Source: Candidatus Phosphitivorax anaerolimi
GTDB lineage: Bacteria > Desulfobacterota > Desulfomonilia > UBA1062
DNA: 64,000 nucleotides
NCBI GenBank assembly: GCA_001896555.1
Contig: MPOS01000032.1
Location: 98,195-162,194, forward strand
Direction: 5' to 3'
A program made the translations under genes and the position numbers. This document shows, one piece after another, positions 9,237 through 18,137 of this stretch; the stretch's first letter is position 1; every line of letters starts with the position of its first letter. The notes beneath the pieces are model-generated. The model saw only the letters and a list, made by a program, of their open reading frames with translations. It was not told the DNA's origin and did no database searches.

Positions 9237-10514
9237 ATGAAGAAAATTCTCAGCCTCATGATAGTCCTTGCCGTGGTTTTCCCCTCTGTTCTCGGGGCCC
9301 AGCGTGTTCACATCGACATCGAGGCCCGGGGATTCAAACGGATGAAGGTCGCCATGCCCGCCTTTGCCGGGCCCAAAGAGCTGGCGGATTCCGTGTGGTC
9401 CCAGTGCGCCAAGGATCTTGAGATAACCGGCGCGTTTAGCCTCCTGGACCCGAAAGGGTATATCAATCCGGGCCCCATAAGCTTTATCGAGCCGGGGACC
9501 CTCAAGGACTGGGCGCTCATCGGCGCGGATTATGCCGTTGCGGCGCGGGTCGAGCGCCAGGGCGCCCAGGTCAATCTCGCAGTGCAGGCCGTGGAGGTCT
9601 CGACCGCCCGGGCCGTGCTCAACACTGTCTACACCACCAAGGCCGACTCCGTGCACCGGGGGGTTCATGCCTTTATGGACGCCCTGATGCAGAAGGCCCT
9701 GGGCCTCGAGCCCATCTTTTCCTCCAAGATCGTCGCTGTTCAGAAGGTGGGCAAGAAGAAACAGCTCTACACCATGTGGTGCGATGGAACCGGCGGGGCT
9801 GCGATCAAGGGCGGGGGCGACCTCGTGCTGAACCCTGCCTGGTCTTTCGACGGTAAGAAGATCGCATTCGTCTCCTACTGGAAAAACAATCCTGATCTCT
9901 ATATCCTTGATGTGCGGACCTACAAGGTGGAGCTGTTCTCCTCACACAAGGGCATCAACGTCACCCCGTGCTTTGACCCCACGGGCACCAGGATTGCTTA
10001 TACCCTGTCCAAAGACGGGGACCCCGAGATCTATATCGCGCCGCTGGGGGGCGGCACAGCGCCCGAACGTCTCACCAGGAGCTGGGCCACGGACATCTCC
10101 CCGTCGATTTCCCCTGACGGCCGGAAACTTGCTTTCTGCTCGTCGCGCGCCGGTACGCCCCAGATCTATGTCATGGATCTGGTGACCAAGAAAGTGGAGC
10201 GGCTCACCTTTCAGGGAAGTTATAATTCCGAGCCCGTGTTCTCGCCCAAAGGAGACATGATCGCGTTCATTCATCTTGCAGAGGACCGGCGCTTCCATAT
10301 CGCCCTCATCAAGACCGACGGCACGAGGATGAAGGTGCTTCCCGGCACCGGGAGAGGGGACGAGTCCCCCACCTTCTCGCCCGACGGGAGGCTCGTGGCC
10401 TTCAGCTCTTCGGACGGGAATATCTATGTCACTGATTTCATGGGGACCTCTGTGGTACGGGTGACCGATACCGGGGGATTCACCGAGCCCTGCTGGTCTC
10501 CTCTGATGGAATAG
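9237..10514 (+). CDS. tolB: Tol-Pal system protein TolB
   Basis: Periplasmic beta-propeller that binds Pal and the TolA C terminus. The 425-residue protein has a signal peptide (about residues 1-20, ending LGAQ), an N-terminal alpha/beta domain, and a six-bladed propeller recognised by repeated LVLNPAWSFDGKKIAF, ITPCFDPTGTRIAY-like and PSISPDGRKLAF blades. The ATG follows directly after the tolA TAG stop, with AAAGGAG upstream inside tolA. Confidence 0.95.
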   Translation: MKKILSLMIVLAVVFPSVLGAQRVHIDIEARGFKRMKVAMPAFAGPKELADSVWSQCAKDLEITGAFSLLDPKGYINPGPISFIEPGTLKDWALIGADYAVAARVERQGAQVNLAVQAVEVSTARAVLNTVYTTKADSVHRGVHAFMDALMQKALGLEPIFSSKIVAVQKVGKKKQLYTMWCDGTGGAAIKGGGDLVLNPAWSFDGKKIAFVSYWKNNPDLYILDVRTYKVELFSSHKGINVTPCFDPTGTRIAYTLSKDGDPEIYIAPLGGGTAPERLTRSWATDISPSISPDGRKLAFCSSRAGTPQIYVMDLVTKKVERLTFQGSYNSEPVFSPKGDMIAFIHLAEDRRFHIALIKTDGTRMKVLPGTGRGDESPTFSPDGRLVAFSSSDGNIYVTDFMGTSVVRVTDTGGFTEPCWSPLME

Positions 10515-10783
10515 GGTATAAGGGTTGGGCAAAACCAGGGGCATTTGCGTGCGACATGATCGGGTTTCAGGCCCATACAGGCTTAGAAAAGCCGGCTCCC
10601 TTCAGTGTGAACGGTAGCAGGTTTTCCCAAGCCAGGGGATTAGAGTATGGCCGTAAGCTGGCATGCCGCCCGATATTTTCTGCTTGACCTGGTTTAAGTT
10701 TAAGGTAATTTATGGGCAGGCTAGAGGAGTCGCGAATTGCTGATTTCCTCAGTACAAAGTAAGGAACTACCAAGGAGGATGAA
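10515..10783 (+). other. Intergenic leader between tolB and pal
   Basis: 270 bases with no credible gene. A possible promoter is TTGACC at 10684-10689, then 16 bases, then TAATTT at 10706-10711, which would serve pal and cpoB separately from the tol genes. The stretch 10560-10680 is GC-rich with several short self-complementary pieces, but I cannot match it to a known riboswitch. Confidence 0.3.
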
Positions 10784-11338
10784 ATGAGGAACGCAGAAAG
10801 AGTGGTTGGGCTGATGGCGTTGGTATCGCTTATATTTTTTATTTCCGGATGTGCGAAGCATGGGGTTCAGCAGGTGGAAGGGCCGACTCCCCCCTCACAG
10901 GAAGAGGTGATCACCGGCACGCCCGATATGGAGCTCGATATGCCGGGATCAGAAGGGGATGTGTCCGCTGCGCCGCAGGCCATGGAAGAGGAACTCGCGA
11001 AGTTCGAGCAGGACAGGATCTACTTCGAATTCGACAAATTCAATCTCACGGCTGATGCGAGAAAGGTCCTTGCCGAGAAAGCCAGTTTCCTCAACGCCCA
11101 CCCTAACCTGAATGTGCGCATCGAAGGGCATTGCGACGAGCGGGGCACCCGTGAGTACAACCTGGCGCTGGGCGAGCGCAGGGCCAAATCCGCGCAGGAT
11201 TATCTCATCTTCCTCGGCATCAATCCGGACAGGGTGTCCATCATCAGCTACGGTGAGGAGAAGCCGCTTGAATTGGGCAGCGGCGAGGATGCGTGGAAGC
11301 TGAACAGAAGGGCCGAGTTCCGCATTCTGGGGAACTGA
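10784..11338 (+). CDS. pal: Peptidoglycan-associated lipoprotein Pal
   Basis: Outer-membrane lipoprotein that grips peptidoglycan and is moved by the Tol motor. The 184-residue protein has a lipoprotein signal with the lipobox FISGC (acylated Cys23), a disordered Pro/Glu-rich linker, and a C-terminal OmpA-like domain (about 80-184) with NVRIEGHCDERGTREYN, the diaminopimelate-binding motif, and RRAEFRI at the end. AAGGAGG lies 7 bases before the ATG. Confidence 0.96.
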   Translation: MRNAERVVGLMALVSLIFFISGCAKHGVQQVEGPTPPSQEEVITGTPDMELDMPGSEGDVSAAPQAMEEELAKFEQDRIYFEFDKFNLTADARKVLAEKASFLNAHPNLNVRIEGHCDERGTREYNLALGERRAKSAQDYLIFLGINPDRVSIISYGEEKPLELGSGEDAWKLNRRAEFRILGN

Positions 11339-11358
11339 GCTCTTGATGGCGTGATGGC

Positions 11359-12084
11359 ATGAAAAGGCTGCTTCCCTTTTTCTTCCTTCCTTTGCTCCTG
11401 CTGGGGTGCGCATCCCAGCAGGATCTCCAGGCCCTACGGTGGGAGGTCGACTCGATCAAGACGCGGCTCGTCAAGGCGGAAGCGAAGGTCAAGGAAAAGG
11501 ACCGTCTCGTGGAACAGGGTCTGGGGCAGCAGGCGGAGCTCCAGGCCCGCCTCAACGAACTCCGTGAGCAGATGTTCTCGCTCCAGGGGAGCATCGAGGA
11601 GATCAGGAACGCCTCGGGCGCAGGGATGGCCGGCAAGGCCGGCGAAGAGCGGCTGAGCGCCATAGAAAAGGAGATGGAAGATCTCAGGGCCCTCTTTCTG
11701 GTGCAGGCCCAGCCTCGGAAGTCTCTCTTTGAAACCGGCGTGGAGAAGTACCGGGCCGGCAAACTTCCGGAAGCGTTGAGCGATTTCAGCTCGTTCCTCT
11801 CCTCGAATCCCGAGCCGGCGCTTGCCGCCGAGACCCATTTCTGGATAGGCGAAACGCTGTACGCTCAAGGCAAGTACGAAGACGCGGTACTGAAGTACGA
11901 CCTGGTGGCCAAGAAATACGCGAAGAGTCAGAAGGTGCCCGACTGCCTTCTCAAGCAGGGCATGGCATTTCATAAAATGGGCGACAGCGAGACAGGGAAT
12001 ATCATCCTCAAGAAACTTATTCAGGGATATTCCTCGACCGAGGCGGCGGCAAAGGCGAATAAGATCGTGAAGGATGGTCTCTAA
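11359..12084 (+). CDS. cpoB: Tol-Pal associated CpoB/YbgF protein
   Basis: 241-residue exported protein that in other bacteria coordinates Tol with septal wall synthesis. It has an N-terminal coiled coil (about 25-100) and C-terminal TPR repeats (about 120-240; first repeat FETGVEKYRAGKLPEALSDF). Unlike E. coli CpoB, the signal sequence ends in a lipobox (LLLLGC, Cys17), so this version is probably a lipoprotein. It follows pal by 20 bases and closes the tol-pal cluster. Confidence 0.9.
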   Translation: MKRLLPFFFLPLLLLGCASQQDLQALRWEVDSIKTRLVKAEAKVKEKDRLVEQGLGQQAELQARLNELREQMFSLQGSIEEIRNASGAGMAGKAGEERLSAIEKEMEDLRALFLVQAQPRKSLFETGVEKYRAGKLPEALSDFSSFLSSNPEPALAAETHFWIGETLYAQGKYEDAVLKYDLVAKKYAKSQKVPDCLLKQGMAFHKMGDSETGNIILKKLIQGYSSTEAAAKANKIVKDGL

Positions 12085-12425
12085 ACATGAGGAAATCAAT
12101 CACGATATCACGGGAACACGGATATGCGGCGGGGGGCCCGAGCCGGCAAGAGTCGGGCCCTGCCTACATGAACAGCGAGAAGCGTAGCACTGGTCTCCAC
12201 GGGCTCACCACGAACGATCTCGCATACTGATGCAGCATGGCGTGATCGTGGGAAGAGGCAGACAGTGCATTCTCTGCCGTTAGAAATGATAAAGAAATTT
12301 TTGTAATTGGCATCACTCGCGTTTCTCAATCACCGGCATGTTTTTTCGCAGGCCCTGATAGAGGGCTGTGCAAAGGTTTTGGTTTTGTATGAGGAGAGAC
12401 AATCCGTCTCACAAAAGGGGATTTC
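12085..12425. other. Gene-free stretch between cpoB and glucan phosphorylase
   Basis: About 340 bases with no supported gene. A perfect 8-bp inverted repeat, GGGCCCGA at 12134-12141 with TCGGGCCC at 12153-12160, could end cpoB transcription, although no T-run follows. GAGGAGAG 27-34 bases and AAAGGGG 7-13 bases before the phosphorylase ATG are purine-rich. I see no clear promoter. Confidence 0.35.
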
Positions 12426-14975
12426 ATGAAGATTAAGTCATTCCGAGTCGTGCCCGCTCTTCCCGAAACCTTAAGCCCGATTCTCGATCTGGCGTACAAT
12501 GTATGGTTCGGCTGGAACCAGCAGGTCCTGAAGCTCTTCCGGCACATGGACAGAGATCTCTGGGAGAAGACCGGGCACAACCCCGTGGACATGCTCTCCA
12601 GCATCTCCCAGGGGAGAATCATGGACCTCATGGAGGATGACGGGTTCCTTTCTCAGATGAAAAGGACAGCCGATGCGTTAGAGGACTACATGTCCGAGAA
12701 GGGAGTGTATTCCTTTCTCCTGTCCCAGCCCATCGATTTCACCATTGCCTATTTTTCCATGGAGTTCGGCCTTACGGAGAGCCTGCCTATCTACTCAGGG
12801 GGCCTGGGCATCCTTGCCGGAGACCATCTCAAGAGCGCAAGCGACCTGAGGTTGCCCCTGTGTGGGGTGGGTCTGATGTACCGGCACGGGTACTTCACCC
12901 AGTACCTGAGCTGGGACGGCTGGCAGCAGGAAGAATCGACCAACAACGATTTCTACCACATGGTGCTCACCCTGGAGACCGGCAAAGACGGCAAGCCCGT
13001 GAAGGTCTCCGTCGATCTCGGGGGGAGAAAGTGCTTCGTCCAGATATGGAGGTGCCAGGTGGGAAGGATCCCGCTCTATCTCCTGGATACGAACCTGGAA
13101 GAGAATCATTTAGACGACCGCAACATCACCGGCGGGCTCTATGCCGGGAACATGGAAGACAGGCTCCGCCAGGAGATCGTCCTGGGAATAGGCGGCATGA
13201 GGGCCCTGCAGGCGCTTAAGATCGATCCCATGGTCTATCATATGAACGAGGGCCATTCCTTTCTGGTGGGACTCGAACGCATAGGAATGCTCATGCAGGG
13301 CCACGGACTCGATTTCGCCACGGCCCGTGAGGTGGTGAGGGCGTCGCTCGTGTTCACGACCCACACCCCGGTGCCGGCGGGCAACGACGTGTTCGAGATC
13401 AACCTCATGGAAAAATACCTGAAGGGCTACGTCGAGAGCCTGGGCATCGGATGGCAGGATTTTCTGGCCCTGGGCAGGATGAACCCCTTCGACGGCAAGG
13501 AAAACTTCGGGGCTACCATCTTCGCGCTCAAGAACTCCGCCTATCGAAACGGTGTGAGCAAGCTGCATGGCAAGGTGTCGCGAGACATGTGGAAGGGAAT
13601 CTGGCCCGACACCGGCGAGGATATCCCCATCTCATCCATCACCAACGGTATTCATATCCCCTCGTGGATATCCTCCGATATGGCGGATCTCTTCGAGAGA
13701 TACCTGGGTCCCAAGTGGAAAGAGGACCCGGACAACCAGAAGGTGTGGGAGCGGATCGACGACATCCCGGACGCCGAACTCTGGTCCACGCACCAGCGCA
13801 GGCGCGAGCGCCTGGTGGCGTTCTCCCGCAGGCGCCTGGCAAGGCAGATCGAGGCCCGGGGCGGCAAGCCCAATGATATCAGGCGGGCCATGGAGACCCT
13901 GCACCCCGATGCCCTGACCATCGGCTTCGCAAAGAGGTTCGCGACCTACAAGCGAGGGCTCCTGCTGTTCCACGACATCGAGCGCCTCAAGAAGATCATC
14001 TCCAACACGGAGTTGCCGGTACAGATCATCATCTCGGGCAAGGCCCATCCGCGGGATCACGAGGGCAAGGCCATCATCCAGCGCATCACCCACATCGCCC
14101 GGGAAGAACCCTTCCGCAGCCGGGTGGTCTTCATCGAAGACTACAACATGAACATCGCCCGGTACCTTGTGGAGGGAGTGGACATCTGGCTGAACAATCC
14201 CCGGAGGCCGTTGGAGGCCTGCGGCACGTCGGGCATGAAGGCTACAGCCAACGGGGCCCTGAACTTCAGCGTGCAGGACGGCTGGTGGGTCGAGGGCTAT
14301 GACCCCGATCTCGGCTGGTCCATCGGCAACGGGGAGGTGTACGAGGATCTCCAGTACCAGGACGAGGTGGAGAGCAAGGCCATCTACGATCTCCTGGAAC
14401 AAGAGATCATCCCGCTGTTCTACGACCGCGGACTCGATGGCCTGCCCCGCGGCTGGATCGCCATGATGAAGCGGTCTATGAGAGTCCTGTGCCCGCAGTT
14501 CAATTCCAACCGCATGGTCGAAGAGTACACCGACCGGTGCTATGTGGAGGCCGGGCTTCGTTCCCGGAAGCTCGGCGCCGACGGCTACCTGAATGCCAGA
14601 GAGCTGGTCTCCTGGCTGAGCAATCTGAGAAAGAGCTGGAATCAGGTGCGGATTACCGACTTCGACCATTCCGGCGGCGAGGAGGTCGAGGTCCACGGCG
14701 AGATCGTTCTCAAGGCGACCGTGCACCTGGGGACGATCAAGCCTTCAGATGTGAATGTCCAGGCCTATTACGGCCGCATCGACAACGGCGGAAACCTCTG
14801 CGACATCAGCAAGGCTGCGATGGAGCACGGCGGTGAACTGGGCAAGGGGGATCATGTTTTCCAGACACGCATCCAGTGTGAAAAAACCGGGAGGTTCGGA
14901 TACACGGTGCGGATTCTGCCCAGCCACACGAACCTCGTATGTCCCATTGATTCCGGGCTCATCAGCTGGGCTTAG
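12426..14975 (+). CDS. glgP: Alpha-glucan (glycogen/maltodextrin) phosphorylase
   Basis: PLP-dependent GT35 enzyme that releases glucose 1-phosphate from alpha-1,4-glucans. The 849-residue protein starts with the N-terminal domain found in the bacterial/archaeal short-type phosphorylases (LAYNVWFGWNQQVL), then has the FSMEFGLTESLPIYSGGLGILAGDHLKSASDL-type substrate region and the cofactor segment ACGTSGMKATANGAL, whose Lys605 should bind pyridoxal phosphate. It stands alone; no other glycogen gene is nearby. The residues and length fit an active enzyme. Confidence 0.93.
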   Translation: MKIKSFRVVPALPETLSPILDLAYNVWFGWNQQVLKLFRHMDRDLWEKTGHNPVDMLSSISQGRIMDLMEDDGFLSQMKRTADALEDYMSEKGVYSFLLSQPIDFTIAYFSMEFGLTESLPIYSGGLGILAGDHLKSASDLRLPLCGVGLMYRHGYFTQYLSWDGWQQEESTNNDFYHMVLTLETGKDGKPVKVSVDLGGRKCFVQIWRCQVGRIPLYLLDTNLEENHLDDRNITGGLYAGNMEDRLRQEIVLGIGGMRALQALKIDPMVYHMNEGHSFLVGLERIGMLMQGHGLDFATAREVVRASLVFTTHTPVPAGNDVFEINLMEKYLKGYVESLGIGWQDFLALGRMNPFDGKENFGATIFALKNSAYRNGVSKLHGKVSRDMWKGIWPDTGEDIPISSITNGIHIPSWISSDMADLFERYLGPKWKEDPDNQKVWERIDDIPDAELWSTHQRRRERLVAFSRRRLARQIEARGGKPNDIRRAMETLHPDALTIGFAKRFATYKRGLLLFHDIERLKKIISNTELPVQIIISGKAHPRDHEGKAIIQRITHIAREEPFRSRVVFIEDYNMNIARYLVEGVDIWLNNPRRPLEACGTSGMKATANGALNFSVQDGWWVEGYDPDLGWSIGNGEVYEDLQYQDEVESKAIYDLLEQEIIPLFYDRGLDGLPRGWIAMMKRSMRVLCPQFNSNRMVEEYTDRCYVEAGLRSRKLGADGYLNARELVSWLSNLRKSWNQVRITDFDHSGGEEVEVHGEIVLKATVHLGTIKPSDVNVQAYYGRIDNGGNLCDISKAAMEHGGELGKGDHVFQTRIQCEKTGRFGYTVRILPSHTNLVCPIDSGLISWA

Positions 14976-14996
14976 CCGACACTCTCCGCAAGATAA

Positions 14997-15024
14997 GGCC
15001 CGGCATCCGATGCCGGGCCCTTGT
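14997..15024 (+). terminator. Hairpin after glucan phosphorylase
   Basis: GGCCCGGCA at 14997-15005 pairs with TGCCGGGCC at 15011-15019 around a 5-base loop, followed by CTTGTT. It starts 21 bases after the stop codon. The stem is strong and the T-tract weak. Confidence 0.6.
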
Positions 15025-15101
15025 TCAACCTAATCGATCGCCCCTATCGCATTCCGAAATGTTCTTGACAAAGCGACCCACAATTTCCATAGATTACCCA
15101 G

Positions 15102-15183
15102 GCGAGAGTGGCGGAACTGGCAGACGCGCTGGACTTAGGATCCAGTGGGGTTTCCCGTGGGGGTTCGAGTCCCTTCTCTCGCA
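15102..15183 (+). tRNA. tRNA-Leu (anticodon UAG), chimeric 3' half
   Basis: Cloverleaf with acceptor GCGAGAG / CTCTCGC (15102-15108 and 15176-15182), anticodon stem CTGGA/TCCAG around loop CTTAGGA (anticodon TAG), a class II variable arm GGG-GTTT-CCC, and T loop TTCGAGT. The gene does not encode CCA: the discriminator A is followed by TTACC. From 15131 onward it is repeated at 23018, the mark of integration into this gene. The 3' half is probably supplied by the element. Confidence 0.93.
15131..15183 (+). repeat. Left attachment site (3' part of tRNA-Leu)
   Basis: 53 bases that recur at 23018-23070 with 5 mismatches, all within the variable arm (15149 and 15151-15154). The first 18 bases cover the anticodon loop and the GGA/TCC stem halves, a typical core site for tyrosine recombinases. 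Confidence 0.9.
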
Positions 15184-16299
15184 TTACCTCGATAATGCAA
15201 GAGATTTATCGTTGTTCCCTGAATCGGCTTTCTGAGAAAAATCGACGGTTGTAACCGTTTTTGTAACCACTTGGCTTTCAAGATATGCTTCCTGCCTTGC
15301 TGCGGCCCGTTTGAGATCATCGGTATTAACGATGTTGTAACGGTCGAACACGGTCCGTGTCTTGTGCCCGGAGATCATCATGGCAACTCTTTCAGGGATG
15401 CCTGATCTTACCATATTACGGACAGCGGTCCGGCGCATGTCATGGAAAAGTCGCTTCCCGATGTTGGCTTTTTTGCAAGCCTTCTCCCATGATCCCCGGA
15501 AGTCTTTTATCCGGTCCGTGCCGTCTTCGTTCGGGAAGACATAGGGCAGAATCTTCTTTGCCGCCTTCCTTTTCTCCCATTGAGCCTTGAAGACTTCCTG
15601 CAGCTCGGAATCGAGATACACGGTCCGTCCATCATCGTTCTTCGTGTCTCCCGGTTCCAGCCTGACGATACCCTGTTCACGGTCAACCTGTGACCATGTA
15701 AGGGTTTCGATCTCGGATTTTCTCCACCCTGTCTTGTAACCAAAGGTTACAAAGCCCTTCAGGAAATGGGGCAGAGTGTCCCGCAGTGCAATGAAATCAA
15801 CATGCTCAAAGAATCCCTTCCTTACGTTGTTCTCTTTCAGCATGGGGATATAGGGCACACGGTCAACGCGGGGGGGTGTCTGCTTTGCCCCGATGTTCAT
15901 CATCCTCTTGAGTGCTGCAAGTTCCCGGTTAATCGTGCCGTTCTCTGCACCTTCCTGGCGCCGGGCTTCAATGTATTTGTTAATCCGTGGCGTGGTGATC
16001 TCCGGTATCCTCACGCCCTCAAAATGCTTCTTGAGATGTTTTATGCTGTATTCCACCCTGTCCAGAGATTTTTTACCGTTAATCCGATAATCAGAGAGAA
16101 GGTCTTTAGCGAGGTCATCGAACTTCACCTTGCCAAATACGATGCCCGGAATCTTACCCTCTGCTATCTCACCTTCTCTTTTTTTAAGGAGATTCCTCGC
16201 TTCTGTCTCTTTCTCACTTTTGGTCGATTCCTGGTACGGCTTCCCGTTCCTGTAATACTTGATCCAGTAGATATTACCCCGTTTGTAAATACATCCCAT
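15184..16299 (-). CDS. int: Tyrosine-recombinase integrase of the element
   Basis: Catalyses site-specific integration at tRNA-Leu. Starting at 16299 (GAGGG 8 bases upstream) it has 371 residues: an N-terminal arm-binding part, a SAM-like core-binding domain (about 60-145) and the catalytic domain with Arg193 (GWRKSE), Lys220 (DTKN), His286-x-x-Arg289 (HDMR), His312 (GHK) and Tyr321 (FDRYN), all present. The stop codon directly abuts the tRNA 3' end, as usual for tRNA-directed integrases. An ATG at 16332 is in frame but has no good ribosome site. Confidence 0.95.
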   Translation of the reverse strand: MGCIYKRGNIYWIKYYRNGKPYQESTKSEKETEARNLLKKREGEIAEGKIPGIVFGKVKFDDLAKDLLSDYRINGKKSLDRVEYSIKHLKKHFEGVRIPEITTPRINKYIEARRQEGAENGTINRELAALKRMMNIGAKQTPPRVDRVPYIPMLKENNVRKGFFEHVDFIALRDTLPHFLKGFVTFGYKTGWRKSEIETLTWSQVDREQGIVRLEPGDTKNDDGRTVYLDSELQEVFKAQWEKRKAAKKILPYVFPNEDGTDRIKDFRGSWEKACKKANIGKRLFHDMRRTAVRNMVRSGIPERVAMMISGHKTRTVFDRYNIVNTDDLKRAAARQEAYLESQVVTKTVTTVDFSQKADSGNNDKSLALSR

Positions 16300-16330
16300 G
16301 AAAGTACCCTCGCTTTCTTCCCTAGAGTGC

Positions 16331-16387
16331 ATCTCCGGGCAGGGGATAGGGTTTCCCTTTTCGGCTCGCGTTGCCTATCCCGGAGAT
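16331..16387. repeat. Nested inverted repeat upstream of integrase
   Basis: ATCTCCGGG at 16331-16339 pairs with CCCGGAGAT at 16379-16387, and inside it GGATAGG at 16344-16350 pairs with CCTATCC at 16374-16380. It lies between the integrase start and the preceding gene. It could be an operator, an excisionase or integrase arm site, or a hairpin that limits read-through into int. Confidence 0.45.
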
Positions 16388-16398
16388 AAGATTATGAA

Positions 16399-16641
16399 TC
16401 ATCCATTGCCGCCGGGTATTACTCCCAGCTTGGGCTTTTTTCCGGTGACAAGCCGTCTGTGCGGTCTTCTGTCCTGATCCGGCCATTTTGTGGTGAGGGT
16501 ATCAATCGCCGCCTCTATCGCGCTTTGACAAAGCTCCGCTGTCTTCCTTGAGCCCGTCTTGGCAAGGATGCGATAGGGGTTAATGGTAGATACCACGAAG
16601 CCACTCTTGCCTTCCTCAATCTGGGTTAAAGAATATTCCAT
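16399..16641 (-). CDS. Small unknown element protein (80 aa)
   Basis: No family recognised. The start at 16641 has AAGGGGGG close upstream and gives 80 residues beginning MEYSLTQIEEGKSGFVVST; a longer ATG at 16659 is possible. The middle is predicted helical (SRKTAELCQSAIEAAIDTL), the tail basic and Pro/Gly-rich. No signal peptide or membrane helix. It lies between integrase and another small gene, whose stop it overlaps or nearly touches, so it belongs to the same leftward transcription unit. Confidence 0.6.
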   Translation of the reverse strand: MEYSLTQIEEGKSGFVVSTINPYRILAKTGSRKTAELCQSAIEAAIDTLTTKWPDQDRRPHRRLVTGKKPKLGVIPGGNG

Positions 16642-16651
16642 GCTGCCCCCC

Positions 16652-16891
16652 TTATCCAATTCTTAAAGATACGCTCGCATAGTGTTTGCGCTTAGTCTCG
16701 TTCGGGTGGTCGAACGATAAGCACACCTCTTCGGGCTCAAGGCCGCAAGCCCTGCATTTGCTCTGCATCCTTACCAGACACCCCATGATATCGAAGAACA
16801 GGGCTTCACGAAGGCTGTTCAGGTCTTCGGGTGTTATCTTGCCCGATTGGAGCGCCTTTCTCATCGGGGTAAACTCCGTTTTCCTCGCCAT
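16652..16891 (-). CDS. Small unknown element protein (79 aa)
   Basis: Starts at 16891 with GGGGGT upstream and gives 79 residues beginning MARKTEFTPMRKAL. A basic, helical N-terminal half is followed by KCRACGLEPEEVCLSFDHPNE, with a CxxC pair plus a further Cys and His that could bind a metal, but there are too few ligands in a clear pattern to be sure. The gene starts one base after the stop of the upstream gene. No function can be assigned. Confidence 0.6.
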   Translation of the reverse strand: MARKTEFTPMRKALQSGKITPEDLNSLREALFFDIMGCLVRMQSKCRACGLEPEEVCLSFDHPNETKRKHYASVSLRIG

Positions 16892-16892
16892 A

Positions 16893-17231
16893 TCATACCC
16901 CCGCCTCTGTGGTGGTCTTCCCGGCCTTCTCTGCCGCCTCCAGAATGGTATGGAAACCGCCCCATACTTCCAGGGCCTCACGCTCCATGCGTTCAGCAAA
17001 TTCCCTGGTACGGCTGATTAACTGCTCAAAGATAACGTGCAAGCCGTCTTCTTCGTCGGAGTATTCACCCTCACAGGAAAACTTATCTCTCACCGTTCTG
17101 TAAATCAGATCGAATCCGTCCATCAGACGGCCAATCTCGAAAGCCCCGTCTTGAAGCCTTGTCATCTTGTCAAGGTGCTCATCCGTGATTGTGACCTGTA
17201 CCGCCCTCTCTACTGCCTTTTTCTCTTCCAT
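16893..17231 (-). CDS. Unknown acidic helical element protein (112 aa)
   Basis: The ATG at 17231 has GGAGG 8 bases upstream, better than the ATG at 17249. The 112-residue product is rich in Glu and predicted almost entirely helical, with no signal peptide, membrane helix or metal motif. It has no family I recognise. It is followed after one base by the next small gene, so the two are probably translated together. Confidence 0.6.
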   Translation of the reverse strand: MEEKKAVERAVQVTITDEHLDKMTRLQDGAFEIGRLMDGFDLIYRTVRDKFSCEGEYSDEEDGLHVIFEQLISRTREFAERMEREALEVWGGFHTILEAAEKAGKTTTEAGV

Positions 17232-17479
17232 AAGAAGATCCTCCTTCATCCCCTTGCGGGGTTTGATTCAAACTGAACACGCAGGGTAAGAGCATTGACG
17301 GCTTTTGAATTGATTCCAGATAGGAAAAACGTTACATGAATGATAGCCATTCGCTTACCTCTTTTAAGCGTGTGGTCAGGATCGGTGAGATGCTACCAAC
17401 ATCTTGCCGATCCGTTTTTTTTATACCCTCTTGGAAGGCAAGAAACAAGCATAATTTCACTCTATTTAAATATATGCCT

Positions 17480-17719
17480 CTATGTGAATATCCTTTTCTG
17501 GGTCTCGATATATGCATCCATGTCTTTCACATCCAGGTAGTACTTCCTTCCATCCTGAATGTAGCGAATCTTCCCATCCCATATGAGTGATCTGATACCC
17601 CAGACAGGTCTCCCAAGGTAGACAGCCGCCTCCTTGATTGTATAAAGGCGCTTGCTCATTGGATTGGGAATCCTGTGCGCCTTCTTATTTCCTGTGATAT
17701 CAGCACCTTGTAACTTCAT
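17480..17719 (-). CDS. Helix-turn-helix excisionase-like protein
   Basis: Up to 79 residues; the fold begins at SKRLYTIKEAAVYLGRPVWGIR, a winged HTH of the MerR/excisionase type, followed by IRYIQDGRKYYLDVKDMDAYIE, the usual wing and C-terminal helix. The ATG at 17719 comes 4 bases after the preceding stop; the internal ATG at 17659 would give the compact 59-residue form. Such proteins in integrative elements act as excisionases or as AlpA-like activators of int. This is one of two in the element. Confidence 0.7.
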   Translation of the reverse strand: MKLQGADITGNKKAHRIPNPMSKRLYTIKEAAVYLGRPVWGIRSLIWDGKIRYIQDGRKYYLDVKDMDAYIETQKRIFT

Positions 17720-17723
17720 GTAA

Positions 17724-18137
17724 CTAGACTGTACCCGCTTTCTCTGTTTTCCTTATGCCATTCTCCCGAGAGCCTGCATTGGCAAACCTATTGTATAATT
17801 GCTCCAGGATACTCCTGACTTCAGCGTCCCACTGATTACCGGGGCCTTTCTCAATCTCCGCTGCAAGGTTCTCATATGATGCCGCCGGGGTAGCCCATAT
17901 GACTTGCCATCCGTCACCCTGGTCATAGATGAACCGCTCGCGGGGCAAGGAATCCTTCACCTGTAAGAACCATTCCACAAGGTGCGCGTGGTTTCCCCAC
18001 TGGTCAATTTTTAAATTTCCACTCTTCCCGACAAAAGGGACAGAAGGGACAAAAGCCTCCCTTTCTTTAGTTATGTCCCTTTTGTCCTTATTGTCCTTAG
18101 AGTCTAATTTTGAAAACCACTGCGCTGAAAAGCTCAT
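17724..18137 (-). CDS. Unknown element protein following replication gene (137 aa)
   Basis: 137 residues, overlapping the replication gene by 4 bases (ATGA), so probably made with it. The N-terminal third is polar and Lys/Asp-rich; the rest has a compact segment around FIYDQGDGWQVIWATPAASYENLAAEIEKG. No known domain, signal peptide or membrane helix. Its tie to the primase suggests a replication accessory role, but nothing in the sequence proves it. Confidence 0.6.
   Translation of the reverse strand: MSFSAQWFSKLDSKDNKDKRDITKEREAFVPSVPFVGKSGNLKIDQWGNHAHLVEWFLQVKDSLPRERFIYDQGDGWQVIWATPAASYENLAAEIEKGPGNQWDAEVRSILEQLYNRFANAGSRENGIRKTEKAGTV

Noticed and set aside
10515..10700. Possible c-di-GMP (GEMM) riboswitch before pal, because of GGGCAAAACC and GGTAGC pieces
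   Set aside because: The required CGCAAAGCC core and proper stem order are missing; the matching pieces are too short and in the wrong arrangement.
12305..12330. Sigma-54 promoter before the glucan phosphorylase (TTGGCATCACTCGCGTTT)
   Set aside because: The -12 GC is not at the required distance from the -24 GG.
17332..17590. Small open frames on both strands between element genes
   Set aside because: Composition and lack of ribosome sites suggest noncoding spacer; the minus frame also overlaps the HTH gene.
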